A stretch of 64,000 bases of DNA from DASUPK01 sp963833375 (GTDB lineage: Bacteria > Actinomycetota > Thermoleophilia > Solirubrobacterales > 70-9): the NCBI GenBank assembly GCA_963833375.1, contig CAWHXR010000004.1:434001-498000 (forward strand). The letters are read 5' to 3'. The position numbers were made by a program, and so were the translations under genes. Positions 7,413-16,222 of this stretch are shown one piece after another. Under the pieces are notes generated by a model. That model had not been told where the DNA came from and made no database searches. It was given only the letters and a program-made list of their open reading frames with translations. The number at the start of each line of letters is the position of its first letter. The stretch's first letter is position 1.

Positions 7413-8695
7413 CTCGGCGGCTCGCGCCCCTCGAGCAGGTAGCGGATCAAGTGGAGCGCGACCACGACCGATCGCTCCCGGACGTCGGTGCGGCTGCCGG
7501 GGATCACTGGGTCGCGAGCGAGCTTCTCACCGGTGCTCGTCTTCGCACAGAAGCAGACATAGCCGACCGGCTTCTCCTCGGTCCCGCCGTCGGGCCCGGC
7601 CACCCCGGTCACCGCACAGGCCACGTCCGCGCCGAAGCGCTCCATCGCGCCGTCGGCCATCGCCTCGGCCACCTCGGGCGAGACCGCGCCCTTGCTCTCG
7701 ATCAGCGCCGGATCGACGCCGAGCAGCTCCGCCTTCGCCTCGTTCGAGTAAGCGACCACCCCTCCCGCGAACCATTGTGACGAGCCCGGCCGCAGCGTCA
7801 GGCGTCCGGCCAGCAGGCCGCCGGTGCACGACTCGGCGACCGCGACCTTGCGGTCGCCGAGCAGCCTGAAGACGACTTTCTCGATCGACTCGCCGGTCTC
7901 GGTGTAGGTGAACCGGCCGAGTCGGTCGGCGAGACCCGCGCGCAGCGCCTCGGCCGAATCCGCGGCGTCCTCCCGGTGGCGCACGTCCGTCACCAGCTCG
8001 CCGCCCCTCAGGCAGGTAGTCACCTCCAGGTCGCCGAGCGTGACGCCGTCGTCCTCGATCTCACGCAAGGCCTGCGCGAGCTCGGACTCCGGGATCCCGA
8101 ACATCCGGATCGACATCGTCCGATAGGGCTCGGCGCGCCCGAGGAGCTCCTGCGCGGGGGGCGCGGACAGCGCCCGCGGCCACATCTCCTGCAGCTCGCG
8201 CGGCGGGCCGGGCAGCACGATCACCACCTGGCCGTCCGCCGGGACCACGAGGCCGGGGGCGGTCCCGGCGGGATCGATCGCGGTCGCGCCCCGGGGCACC
8301 ATCGCCTGCTTGCGGTTCGCCTCGCGGACGGCCTCCGGGTCGAAGCGGAGCCTCCGCGCGTAGCGGGCGATGATCCGCGTGATCTTCTCCTCCATCTCGG
8401 CGTCGAGCACCAGCTCGCGCCCGGCGAACCGCCCCACCACCTCCGCGGTCAGATCGTCCGCGGTCGGACCGAGTCCGCCGCTGGTCACGATCAGGTCGAG
8501 GCCCTCCTCCCGCATGTGGCGCAGGGCCCCCTCGAGGTCCTCCGGCCGGTCGCCGACCACGGTGATCTGGGCGACCTCGACGCCCAGGTCGGCGAGCCGC
8601 TCGGAGATCCACGGGCCGTTGCGGTCCGTGACGTAGCCGCTCAGCACCTCCGTGCCGGTCACCAGGATGCCCGCGCGAACACTCACGCGGGCCAT
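7409..8695 (-). CDS. cinA: CinA family protein (NMN amidohydrolase / ADP-ribose pyrophosphatase)
   Basis: The 428-residue protein has the two CinA domains. The N-terminal molybdopterin-binding-like domain (residues about 5-170, with GTEVLSGYVTDRNG and TSGGLGPTADD) is linked to nucleotide pyrophosphatase activity. The C-terminal domain (about 265-425, with AESCTGGLLAGRL and VTGVAGPDGGT) is the NMN deamidase of the pyridine nucleotide cycle. Many genomes place cinA next to recA, and here it is 3 kb upstream. ftsK ends 21 nt upstream. The ATG at 8695 starts at the conserved first strand. Confidence 0.93.
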   Translation of the reverse strand: MARVSVRAGILVTGTEVLSGYVTDRNGPWISERLADLGVEVAQITVVGDRPEDLEGALRHMREEGLDLIVTSGGLGPTADDLTAEVVGRFAGRELVLDAEMEEKITRIIARYARRLRFDPEAVREANRKQAMVPRGATAIDPAGTAPGLVVPADGQVVIVLPGPPRELQEMWPRALSAPPAQELLGRAEPYRTMSIRMFGIPESELAQALREIEDDGVTLGDLEVTTCLRGGELVTDVRHREDAADSAEALRAGLADRLGRFTYTETGESIEKVVFRLLGDRKVAVAESCTGGLLAGRLTLRPGSSQWFAGGVVAYSNEAKAELLGVDPALIESKGAVSPEVAEAMADGAMERFGADVACAVTGVAGPDGGTEEKPVGYVCFCAKTSTGEKLARDPVIPGSRTDVRERSVVVALHLIRYLLEGREPPR

Positions 8696-8716
8696 TCTGG
8701 CGGGTCAGGCGGCTCG

Positions 8717-11236
8717 CTACTCGCCCTCGATGGGCGCCGCGACTGGGTCGGTCTCGGCCGGCCCGCCGCCGCCCAGCACCCTGGGCAGGTCCGCGAGGGA
8801 GACCAGCACCTGCCGCGGCTTCGAGCCCTCGTAGCCCGAGATGATCCCGCGGCGCTCGAGCATGTCGATCAGGCGGCCCGCGCGCGTGTAGCCCACCCGC
8901 AGGCGCCGCTGGATCATCGAGACCGACGCCGTGCCGCTCTCGACGACGAGGTGCGCTGCCTGGTCGAGCAGGTCGTCGCTGTCCGGGTCGAAGTCGTCGT
9001 CGCCGGCCTCCTCGGGGGCGCTCTGCGGCGTATCGAGCAGCTCGTTGGCGAAGTCCGGCTCGCCCTGCTCTGACCAGTGCTCGGTGAGCTTGGCGATCTC
9101 GGCCTCGGTGATGAAAGCGCCCTGGATCCGCTGCATCTTCGAGGTGCCGGCGGGGCGGAAGAGCATGTCGCCCTGGCCGAGCAGCGTCTCCGCTCCGCCC
9201 TGGTCCAGGATCACCCGCGAGTCGACCTGCGAGGAGACCGCGAAGGCAATGCGCGCCGGGATGTTGACCTTGATCGTCCCGGTGATGATGTCCGTGGAGG
9301 GACGCTGCGTGGCGAGCAGCAGATGGATACCGACCGCGCGCGACTTCTGCGCGAGGCGGATGATCGCGTCCTCGACCTCGGCCGGCGCAACCATCATCAG
9401 GTCCGCGAGCTCGTCGATCACACAGAGGATGTGCGGCAGCGGCGCTTCACCCTCCCGCTGGCGCACGCGGTTGAGCTCCGCCAGGTTCCGGGCACGAGCC
9501 TGCTCCATGACCCCGTAGCGGCTCTCCATCTCGGCGATCAGGTTGTTGAGCACGTTCGCCGCCAGCCGCGGGGAGGTCACCACCGGCGTCAGCAGATGAG
9601 GGATCCGCTCGTAGTGGTTGAGCTCGACGCGCTTCGGGTCGACCAGCACCATCCGGACCTCGTTGGGCGAGGCGTGCAGGAGGATCGAGCTGAGGATGGC
9701 GTTGACGCTGCCCGACTTGCCCGATCCGGTGGTGCCGGCGATCAGGGCGTGCGGCATCTTCTGCAGGTCGGTCCAGACGGCGCTGCCTGAGATGTCCTTG
9801 CCGAGCCAGGCGACCAGCGGCGAGGAGCCCTGCGGGCGGCCTCCGTAGATGTCGCCGAGGCGGACGAGGCGGCGACGCTGGTTCGGGACCTCGACGCCGA
9901 CTGCCTGCTTGCCGGGGATCGGCGCCAGGATCCGGATGTCCGTGGAGGCAAGCGCATAGGCCAGGTCGTCCTTGAGCTGGGTGATCTTCGAGACCTTGGT
10001 GCCCGGCGCGAGCTTGAGCTCGTATCGGCTCACGTGGGGCCCTGTGACGGTCCCGACGATCTTCGCCTCCACCCCGAAGTGCCCGAGCGCCTCGAGCAGG
10101 GTGCGGGCGATCTCCTCGTGGTCTCGCTTGTCCGGGCCCTTGTCCGGCGCTCCGCGCTCGAGCACCTGCTCTGCCACGGGCGGCTTGTAGTCGATCTCCT
10201 CGGACTCGGTGACGCCGCCGCGCTTCTCGCCCATCGGGGTCAGCTCGGCAGGTTCATCCTCCTCGGCTTCGACTGCGGCGATCTGCGGCTCGGGCTCATC
10301 GGCCTTGGCCACGATGAATGCCGCATCCTGGTCCTCGAGGTCCTCGAGCTCGCTGGTGTCGGGCTCGTCCGCGACCCGGACGGCCTCGTCGAAGTTCGCG
10401 ACCCTCTCGGTCTCCTGCTCGCCGCCGCCGACGAGCACCTGGAGGTCCCCGCCGCCTGCCACCGGCTCGGGCGGACCGAAGACGGGCTCGGTGTCGGCGG
10501 GCGTCGTGTCGATCAGGTCGGGGTCCGTGTGAATCCGGCTCTCCTTGACCGCAGTGGCGAACCCGACGGTGCCGCGCTTGGCGCGGTCGAAGCCGCGCTG
10601 CCCGGCGCGGACCATGTCCGAGACGGAGCGGCCGGTGAGCAGCAGCAGCCCCGAGACCAGCAGCAGCACGGCGATGATCTGGGCGCCGAGGCGCTGGAAG
10701 AGAGTGGTGGTGGCCCAGTAGAGGACCTCCCCCAGGCCGCCGCCGTGATGCGGGAAGAAGTTGGGATCGAAGAGGCCCGTGCGGACGCCGTCGGGACCGA
10801 TGCCGGCCGTCTGGGCGGCCAGGGCCAGGAGCAGTCCACAGGCGATCGCCACCACGCCGACCGCGATCGACTTGGGCGATGGCAGGAAGGGCCGCAGGAT
10901 CAGTCCGATGCCGGCGAGGCCGAGGGCGACCGGAACGACCACCGCACCCGCGCCGACCGCGTAGGAGAGCGCGCTCTCGGAGCCGTTCCCCACGGCCCCC
11001 CCGTTCCAGCCCAGGTAGATGACGTAGCCCAGATAGACCGCCAGGCCGATGCAGGCGAGCCCCGCCAGGTCCAGGCGCCGCTGCATCACCTCGGGCGAAG
11101 CGTGGCCCCGTCCCCGCGCCTTGCCGCGAGCGCCACCGCGCGCCCCGCCGCGCCGTTTCGGCGCGCGGGCAGGCTGCCTCTTGCGCCGAGGCGGATCCCG
11201 CCGCTCCGGCGCGCCGAAAATGCGGTCTGCAAGCAT
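8717..11236 (-). CDS. ftsK: DNA translocase FtsK/SpoIIIE
   Basis: A septal DNA pump that clears chromosomes from the closing septum. The 839-residue protein has a basic N-terminal tail, four membrane segments (about residues 50-220), an acidic linker, and the motor. The motor has Walker A GTTGSGKS near residue 500, Walker B in CVIDELADLM, and a C-terminal gamma winged helix (about 760-820, with TRAGRLIDMLERRGIISG) that reads polar DNA signals. I chose the ATG at 11236, which begins MLADRIFG before the basic tail. The open frame extends further upstream but overlaps the intergenic repeats. Confidence 0.95.
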   Translation of the reverse strand: MLADRIFGAPERRDPPRRKRQPARAPKRRGGARGGARGKARGRGHASPEVMQRRLDLAGLACIGLAVYLGYVIYLGWNGGAVGNGSESALSYAVGAGAVVVPVALGLAGIGLILRPFLPSPKSIAVGVVAIACGLLLALAAQTAGIGPDGVRTGLFDPNFFPHHGGGLGEVLYWATTTLFQRLGAQIIAVLLLVSGLLLLTGRSVSDMVRAGQRGFDRAKRGTVGFATAVKESRIHTDPDLIDTTPADTEPVFGPPEPVAGGGDLQVLVGGGEQETERVANFDEAVRVADEPDTSELEDLEDQDAAFIVAKADEPEPQIAAVEAEEDEPAELTPMGEKRGGVTESEEIDYKPPVAEQVLERGAPDKGPDKRDHEEIARTLLEALGHFGVEAKIVGTVTGPHVSRYELKLAPGTKVSKITQLKDDLAYALASTDIRILAPIPGKQAVGVEVPNQRRRLVRLGDIYGGRPQGSSPLVAWLGKDISGSAVWTDLQKMPHALIAGTTGSGKSGSVNAILSSILLHASPNEVRMVLVDPKRVELNHYERIPHLLTPVVTSPRLAANVLNNLIAEMESRYGVMEQARARNLAELNRVRQREGEAPLPHILCVIDELADLMMVAPAEVEDAIIRLAQKSRAVGIHLLLATQRPSTDIITGTIKVNIPARIAFAVSSQVDSRVILDQGGAETLLGQGDMLFRPAGTSKMQRIQGAFITEAEIAKLTEHWSEQGEPDFANELLDTPQSAPEEAGDDDFDPDSDDLLDQAAHLVVESGTASVSMIQRRLRVGYTRAGRLIDMLERRGIISGYEGSKPRQVLVSLADLPRVLGGGGPAETDPVAAPIEGE

Positions 11237-11275
11237 CCGCCCACCAACTTCGACGCCTGCCGCCCCTCCCCTGCC

Positions 11276-11305
11276 AGGCACGAACTCCCGAGTTGGTTCG
11301 TGCCT
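11276..11305. repeat. inverted repeat in the ftsK / response-regulator intergenic region
   Basis: A perfect 10-bp inverted repeat, AGGCACGAAC and GTTCGTGCCT, separated by 10 bp. The spacer holds a nested shorter palindrome (AACTC/GAGTT). It lies 40-69 nt upstream of ftsK and 56-85 nt upstream of the response regulator, with no U-tract, so an operator is more likely than a terminator. Confidence 0.6.
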
Positions 11306-11313
11306 AAACGTTC

Positions 11314-11358
11314 CCTCAAGGGCGCTTGTCGGCGCGGGATTCACAACTACCCTTGAGG
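11314..11358 (+). promoter_or_regulatory. 9-bp inverted repeat bracketing the response-regulator promoter
   Basis: CCTCAAGGG (11314-11322) and CCCTTGAGG (11350-11358) form a perfect inverted repeat with a 27-nt spacer. The spacer holds a possible -35 (TTGTCG, 11326-11331). The second arm overlaps a -10-like TACCCT (11348-11353) and the GAGG ribosome binding sequence. It could be the site where the response regulator controls its own promoter. Confidence 0.45.
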
Positions 11359-11363
11359 TGGTG

Positions 11364-12056
11364 ATGGAACAGGCCACAGCCTCTGCGCGCGTGCTGGTCG
11401 TCGAGGACGACGAGGCGATCGCGGACGTCCTGCGTCGCTCGCTGCGCGCCGAGGGCCACGAGGTCCGCAGCGCGGGCGACGGAGCCGAGGCCCTGACGGC
11501 GGCGGACCAGTTCAGCCCCGACTTGGTCGTCCTCGACCTGGGCCTCCCCCGCCTCGACGGCATGGAGGTCTGCAGGCGGCTGCGCGCCGAGAGCGACGTG
11601 CCGATCCTGATCCTGACCGCCCGCACCCAGACCGAGGATCGCGTCGAGGGCCTCGACACGGGAGCGGACGACTACCTGCCGAAGCCGTTCGAGCGCTCCG
11701 AGCTGCTCGCGCGGATCCGGGCCCTGCTGCGGCGCCGGCCGCCGCGGGGCAGCGCCTCCATCGTCGTCGGCGATCTCTCGCTCAATCCGGACACCCGCGA
11801 GGTAAAGCGGGCCGGCCGGGAGATCGAGCTCACCAACCGTGAGTTCGAGCTGCTCGAGTACCTGGCCAGAAACCAGAAGCTGGTCGTCTCGCGCGAGCGG
11901 CTGCTCGAGGACGTCTGGGGATACGACCCCTTCGAGCAGACCAACACGATCGACGTCTTCATCTCCAACCTGCGCCGCAAGCTCGAGTCCGGTGGCGAGC
12001 CGCGCCTGCTGCACACCAAGCGGGGGGCGGGCTACGTCCTCAAGGCCGCTGCGTGA
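11364..12056 (+). CDS. OmpR/PhoB-type response regulator
   Basis: A 230-residue two-component transcription factor. The receiver domain (1-120) has the acidic pair at 15-16, the phosphorylated Asp58 in VVLDLGLP, Thr85 in LILTA and Lys107 in LPKPF. The C-terminal winged helix (about 130-228) has LTNREFELLEYLA and NTIDVFISNLRRKL. The start is the ATG at 11364 with GAGG 5-7 nt upstream. The adjacent GTG at 11361 is 7 nt after a TACCCT box and would be a leaderless start. The kinase gene follows with a GTGA overlap. Confidence 0.94.
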   Translation: MEQATASARVLVVEDDEAIADVLRRSLRAEGHEVRSAGDGAEALTAADQFSPDLVVLDLGLPRLDGMEVCRRLRAESDVPILILTARTQTEDRVEGLDTGADDYLPKPFERSELLARIRALLRRRPPRGSASIVVGDLSLNPDTREVKRAGREIELTNREFELLEYLARNQKLVVSRERLLEDVWGYDPFEQTNTIDVFISNLRRKLESGGEPRLLHTKRGAGYVLKAAA

Positions 12057-13510
12057 CGTGGCTCCGCGGCAGGCGGCTGCCGCTCTTCGAGCGCATCCCA
12101 GTCCGCTGGCGGATCGCCATCACCACGGCCGGCCTGACGCTCCTGATCCTCGTCTGCTTCGCGCTCGTCCTCGGGCAGGTCGTCGGCAACCGCATCCGTA
12201 GCGACTTCCGCGCCGAGCTGAAGAGCGCCGTTCGCTCCCTTGCGGCCGAGACCCGCGTCTCCAACGACCCGGTACTGGGCCCGGTCGTCTCCAGCCCTCC
12301 CCTGCGGGCGTTCGCCCTGCCGGAGGACGCGGTGATCACCGTCCTTGATCAGAGCGGCCGTCCGCTCGCCGCCACCACCTCGATCGACCTCGGGCCTCCG
12401 CGCGCCGGGGTGCACAGCATCGGCGAGCTCAGCGTTGCCACCCAGCCGATCACGGCCTCCGGCTCCCTGCCCGCCTACGTCCAGTACGCGCGGCCCTACG
12501 CCAGCGTCAACGACACCGTGGCGCGGCTTTGGTTCTTCCTGGGCGCCGGCGTGCTCGGCGGCACGCTGCTCGCCCTGCTGGCCGGCCTGGCGGTGGCGGA
12601 TCGCGCCATGCGCCCGATCAAGGCGCTCACCGGCCTGGCGCGCCAGATCACCAGCACGCGCGACCCGTCGAAGCGCATCCCGGTACCGGCCACCGACGAC
12701 GAGGTTGGCGAGCTCGCGCGGACGATGGACGGCATGCTCCAGGCGCTCGAGGAGGCGCACTCGGAGCGCGAGCAGTCGCTCGAGCGCCAGCGGGAGTTCG
12801 TCGCCGACGCCTCGCACGAGCTCCGGACCCCGCTGACCAGCATCCAGGCGAACCTCGAGCTCCTGCAGGCGGCGGGCGACGGCTCCGAGGACGACCGGCA
12901 CGCCGTCGACTCCGCCCTCTCCTCCACCAAGCGCATGTCGGGCCTGGTCTCGGATCTCCTCCTGCTCGCCCGCGCCGACGCCGGCCGACGCGTCGCCACC
13001 AGGGAGCTAGACCTTGCGGCGATTGCGGCCGGCGCGCTCGAGGAGGTCCAGCCGCTGGCGGGCGAGCAGCGGCTCGACAGCCAGCTGGAGGGGCCGCTGC
13101 CCATTCAGGGCAACCCCGACGAGCTCCACCGGCTGATCCGCAACCTGCTCGAGAACGCCGTCCGGCACACACCGGAGCGGGCGACCGTCGAGCTCACCGT
13201 CCGTCGGGATGGCCGGGAGGCGCTGCTCGAGGTCGTCGACGACGGCCCGGGGATCCCGTCCGGGATGGAGAGCCAGGTCTTCGACCGCTTCGTCCGCGGG
13301 GACGGGCCGTCCGACACCGCCGGCGGCGGTGGCAGCGGGCTCGGCCTGGCGATCGTGCGGGCCGTGGCGGAATCGCACGGCGGCTCGGTCTCGGCCGGCC
13401 GCAGCACCTACGGTGGCGCCCGCTTCTCGGTCCGGCTGCCCCTGGAGAGGGCCGGAGAGCGCGAAGCGAAGCCCGACTCGGCCGACAGGTCCGGGTCCCC
13501 GCAGCTTTAG
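12053..13510 (+). CDS. membrane sensor histidine kinase
   Basis: A 485-residue kinase that partners the response regulator just upstream. It has membrane segments at about 20-44 and 158-182 flanking an extracytoplasmic sensor region, a HAMP domain (about 181-234), and a HisKA helix with His255 in ADASHELRTP. The ATPase domain has the N box NLLENAVRH, the G1 box DDGPGIP and the G2 box GSGLGLAIVR. It has the layout of the MprB/CseC type. The signal sensed is unknown. The GTG start overlaps the regulator's stop. A strong terminator follows about 110 nt downstream. Confidence 0.94.
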   Translation: MTWLRGRRLPLFERIPVRWRIAITTAGLTLLILVCFALVLGQVVGNRIRSDFRAELKSAVRSLAAETRVSNDPVLGPVVSSPPLRAFALPEDAVITVLDQSGRPLAATTSIDLGPPRAGVHSIGELSVATQPITASGSLPAYVQYARPYASVNDTVARLWFFLGAGVLGGTLLALLAGLAVADRAMRPIKALTGLARQITSTRDPSKRIPVPATDDEVGELARTMDGMLQALEEAHSEREQSLERQREFVADASHELRTPLTSIQANLELLQAAGDGSEDDRHAVDSALSSTKRMSGLVSDLLLLARADAGRRVATRELDLAAIAAGALEEVQPLAGEQRLDSQLEGPLPIQGNPDELHRLIRNLLENAVRHTPERATVELTVRRDGREALLEVVDDGPGIPSGMESQVFDRFVRGDGPSDTAGGGGSGLGLAIVRAVAESHGGSVSAGRSTYGGARFSVRLPLERAGEREAKPDSADRSGSPQL

Positions 13511-13544
13511 CAAACGTTCAAGAACGCCACTTAGATTCCCCAAC

Positions 13545-13667
13545 TGGACGAGACACCTCGCCGCGGTGCGAAACCCCACACGCCACGGCGAGACCCGCTG
13601 AGGCCCTCGGGCCAAAGCGTCGCCCCCGGTGGTCGCCCCTCCCTCGACCGCCGGGGGCCTTTTTATT
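13545..13667 (+). ncRNA. candidate structured small RNA or 3' UTR RNA
   Basis: This stretch between convergent genes folds into three consecutive hairpins. The first pairs 13557-13562 with 13587-13592, with an inner helix of 13563-13568 and 13577-13583. The second pairs 13596-13599 with 13616-13619 and 13602-13605 with 13610-13613 around a CUCG loop. The third is the terminator at 13622-13658. A TAGATT box at 13532-13537 could start a transcript near 13545, but no good -35 is visible. It may instead be the structured 3' end of the kinase mRNA. I do not recognise the family. Confidence 0.35.
13622..13667 (+). terminator. intrinsic terminator after the two-component operon
   Basis: A 14-bp stem (13622-13635 with 13645-13658, one G-U pair), a 9-nt C-rich loop and then CTTTTTATT. 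It ends the plus-strand operon or the candidate small RNA. RNase J on the other strand ends 17 nt further on. Confidence 0.9.
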
Positions 13668-13683
13668 GCCCGCGGCGCCCGGG

Positions 13684-15348
13684 CTAGACCTCGACGACCA
13701 CCGGCAGCACCAGCGGCCGACGGCGGAGCTTCTCGTAGACGAACTCGGCGATGTCGTCGTGGAGGTCCTGTTGGAGGAGCGAGACCTCGCGAATCTCCTC
13801 GTCGGCCGCCTCGCTGAGCGTCTCTCGGACGACGTCACGCAGCTCGTCCCGCAGCCCGTCGGCCTCCTCGGCGAAGGGCACGCCCCGGAAGATGACCTCG
13901 GGGTCGGCGACCTGGGAGCCGTCGTCCGAGGAGATCGTGGCGACGACGATGAAGACGCCATCGTCTGAGAGCTTGCGGCGATCACGCAGAGCGAACTCAT
14001 CCGGCTCACCGACCGAGACACCGTCGACGAAGATCATGCTCGCGTGGACGTCGTCGGCGAACCGCGCGCCGGACTCGTCGATCTCCAAGGAGAGGCCGTT
14101 GCGGCCCATGAAGATGCACTCGCGCTCGACGCCCACCGACTCCGCCAGGTCGCCGTGCAGCTTGAGCCGCTTGTGGTCGCCGTGGAAGGGAAAGACGTTC
14201 CGCGGCTTGGTCAGGTTGAGCATCAGCTTGAGCTCCTCCTGCCAGCCGTGGCCGGAGGCGTGGATCGGCGCATCGGCCGCCGTCACCACCTGGGCGCCGA
14301 TCTGGAAGATGCGGTCGATCGTCTCGTTCACCGAGCGCTCATTCCCGGGGATCGGCGTCGCCGAGAAGATCACGGTGTCGCCGGAGTGGAGCTCGACGTC
14401 GGGATGGTCGCGGTGCGCCATCCGGCGAAGGGCGGAGAGCGGCTCGCCCTGACTGCCCGTCGAGATCACCACGACCTTCTCGTCGGGGAAGTCCTCGATC
14501 TCCTTCGGCGAGATGAAGAGCCCGTCCGGCGCCGAGGCGATCCCGAGATTGGAGGCGATATTGAAGTTCTTGCGCATCGAGCGCCCGACCAGCGCGACCC
14601 GGCGATCGAGCTGGGCGGCGGCGTCGATCACCTGCTGGACGCGGTGGACGTTGGAGGCGAACGAGGTGACGACGATCCGGCCCGTGCAGCGGCCGAAGAC
14701 CTCGAGCAGGGCCGGACCGACGCTGGATTCCGAGGGGGCGACCCCGGGGCGGTCGGAATTGGTCGAATCGCCGCAGAGGCAGAGGACGCCGTCCCGGCCG
14801 AGCTCCGCGAGCCGCGAGACGTCCGCCGGCATGCCGTCGACCGGGGTCTGGTCGAACTTGTAGTCGCCGGTGACCAGCACCGTGCCCAGGGCGGTCCGCA
14901 ACACCACCGCTCGGGCGTCCGGGATCGAATGGGCCATGTGCACCAGCTCGATCTCGAACGGGCCCGCCTTCACGCGCTCCCCGGCGGGGAGCTCCTGCAG
15001 CGGCACGTCGCGAAGCTTGTGCTCGTCGAGCTTGGAGCGGACCATCCCGATCGTGAGGAGCCCTCCGTAGATGACGGGCGGAATTCCGATCTCGCGGAGG
15101 ACGTAGGGCAGCGCGCCGACGTGATCCTCGTGGCCGTGGGTGAGGACGATCGCCTCGATGTCGTCGGCGCGGTCGCGCAGGCTCGAGAAGTCCGGCAGCA
15201 CCAGATCGATGCCGAGCATGTCCGCGGTGGGGAACATCAGCCCCGTGTCCACGATCACGATCCGCCCCTCGGCCTCGATGGCGGTCATGTTCTTTCCGAT
15301 CTCCCCCAGCCCACCGAGGGGGACGATCCGAACGCTCCCCTTGCTCAA
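13684..15348 (-). CDS. rnj: ribonuclease J
   Basis: A metallo-beta-lactamase/beta-CASP ribonuclease with 5' exonuclease and endonuclease activity in mRNA decay and rRNA maturation. The 554-residue length is typical. It has HGHEDH at residues 71-76, further metal ligands in MAHSIPD and VTGDYKFD, the beta-CASP region, and IHASGHGWQEEL plus VFPFHGDHKRL. A TTG start at 15348 lies 1 nt after the dapA stop, and no ATG or GTG gives a better N-terminus. Its place directly after dapA is common in actinobacteria. Confidence 0.95.
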   Translation of the reverse strand: MSKGSVRIVPLGGLGEIGKNMTAIEAEGRIVIVDTGLMFPTADMLGIDLVLPDFSSLRDRADDIEAIVLTHGHEDHVGALPYVLREIGIPPVIYGGLLTIGMVRSKLDEHKLRDVPLQELPAGERVKAGPFEIELVHMAHSIPDARAVVLRTALGTVLVTGDYKFDQTPVDGMPADVSRLAELGRDGVLCLCGDSTNSDRPGVAPSESSVGPALLEVFGRCTGRIVVTSFASNVHRVQQVIDAAAQLDRRVALVGRSMRKNFNIASNLGIASAPDGLFISPKEIEDFPDEKVVVISTGSQGEPLSALRRMAHRDHPDVELHSGDTVIFSATPIPGNERSVNETIDRIFQIGAQVVTAADAPIHASGHGWQEELKLMLNLTKPRNVFPFHGDHKRLKLHGDLAESVGVERECIFMGRNGLSLEIDESGARFADDVHASMIFVDGVSVGEPDEFALRDRRKLSDDGVFIVVATISSDDGSQVADPEVIFRGVPFAEEADGLRDELRDVVRETLSEAADEEIREVSLLQQDLHDDIAEFVYEKLRRRPLVLPVVVEV

Positions 15349-15349
15349 G

Positions 15350-16222
15350 CTACGCCGCGCTCCCGGTCAGCAGACCGTGTGCCTCGAGTGCCCGCCTGAC
15401 CTCTGATCTCTGCTCCTCGTCGGCCTCGACAATCGGGAGCCTGGCGCGAGCCGAACAGATGCCGAGCAGCTCCAGACCGGCCTTGACCGGGATCGGGTTG
15501 GTCTTGCCGAGTACCTCGTAGATCGGGCGCAGAGATGCATCGATCTCGCGCGCCCGCTCGACGTCGCCGGTCTGCACGGCGTCGTAGATCTCCCTCATCT
15601 CCGCACCGACCAGGTGCGAGGCGACGAGGATCCCTCCGGGCTCCCCCATCTCGAGGGTCCGCAGGAACGTCCCATCGTTGCCCGCCAGCACGCGGAGCCC
15701 CTCGATCGGCTGGAGCTCGTCGTCGTTCGCCTGCTTGACGCCGATGACGTTGTCGATCCGGGCGAGCTCGGCGAGCTGCTCCGGCGAGAGGTCGATCACC
15801 ACCCGCGAGGGGATGTTGTACAGGAGGACCGGAATCCCGGCGGCCTTTGCGACGGCCTCATAGTGCGCCTTGATGCCGGTGAAGTTGGGCTTGTTGTAGT
15901 AGGGCGTCACCACCAGCACGGCGTCGGCCCCCGAGTCCGCGGCCGCGGCCGTGAGGCGCTCCGAGTGCCGGGTGTCGTTAGAGCCGGTTCCGCAGATCAG
16001 CAGGGCGCCCGAGCCCAGCTCGTCGCGGATCGCGCGCAGTAGCGAGAGCTTCTCCCTGTCGTCCAGCGTCGGCGACTCCCCGGTGGTCCCGGCGAGCACC
16101 AGCCCGTGCGAGCCGTTCTCGACGAGATGCCGCGCCAGGCGGCGCGCAGCGGCCTCGTCCACGGAGCGATCCTCGGTGAACGGGGTCACCATCGCCGTGA
16201 GTACGCCTCCGACCTCGGCCAT
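15350..16222 (-). CDS. dapA: 4-hydroxy-tetrahydrodipicolinate synthase DapA
   Basis: The enzyme condenses pyruvate with aspartate semialdehyde, the first committed step to lysine and diaminopimelate. The 290-residue TIM barrel has the TT pair in AGTTGES (residues 45-50), Tyr135 in LLYNIPSR and the Schiff-base Lys163 in GVKQAND. Gln and Asn follow the lysine where many homologues have GIKEATGD, a mild deviation. The ATG overlaps the stop of the upstream amidase gene by one base. dapB lies just beyond that amidase. Confidence 0.94.
   Translation of the reverse strand: MAEVGGVLTAMVTPFTEDRSVDEAAARRLARHLVENGSHGLVLAGTTGESPTLDDREKLSLLRAIRDELGSGALLICGTGSNDTRHSERLTAAAADSGADAVLVVTPYYNKPNFTGIKAHYEAVAKAAGIPVLLYNIPSRVVIDLSPEQLAELARIDNVIGVKQANDDELQPIEGLRVLAGNDGTFLRTLEMGEPGGILVASHLVGAEMREIYDAVQTGDVERAREIDASLRPIYEVLGKTNPIPVKAGLELLGICSARARLPIVEADEEQRSEVRRALEAHGLLTGSAA

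Noticed and set aside
11281..11300. Possible LexA (SOS) box in the intergenic inverted repeat
   Set aside because: CGAAC and GTTCG are present, but they are 10 bp apart instead of the 4 bp of the actinobacterial SOS box.
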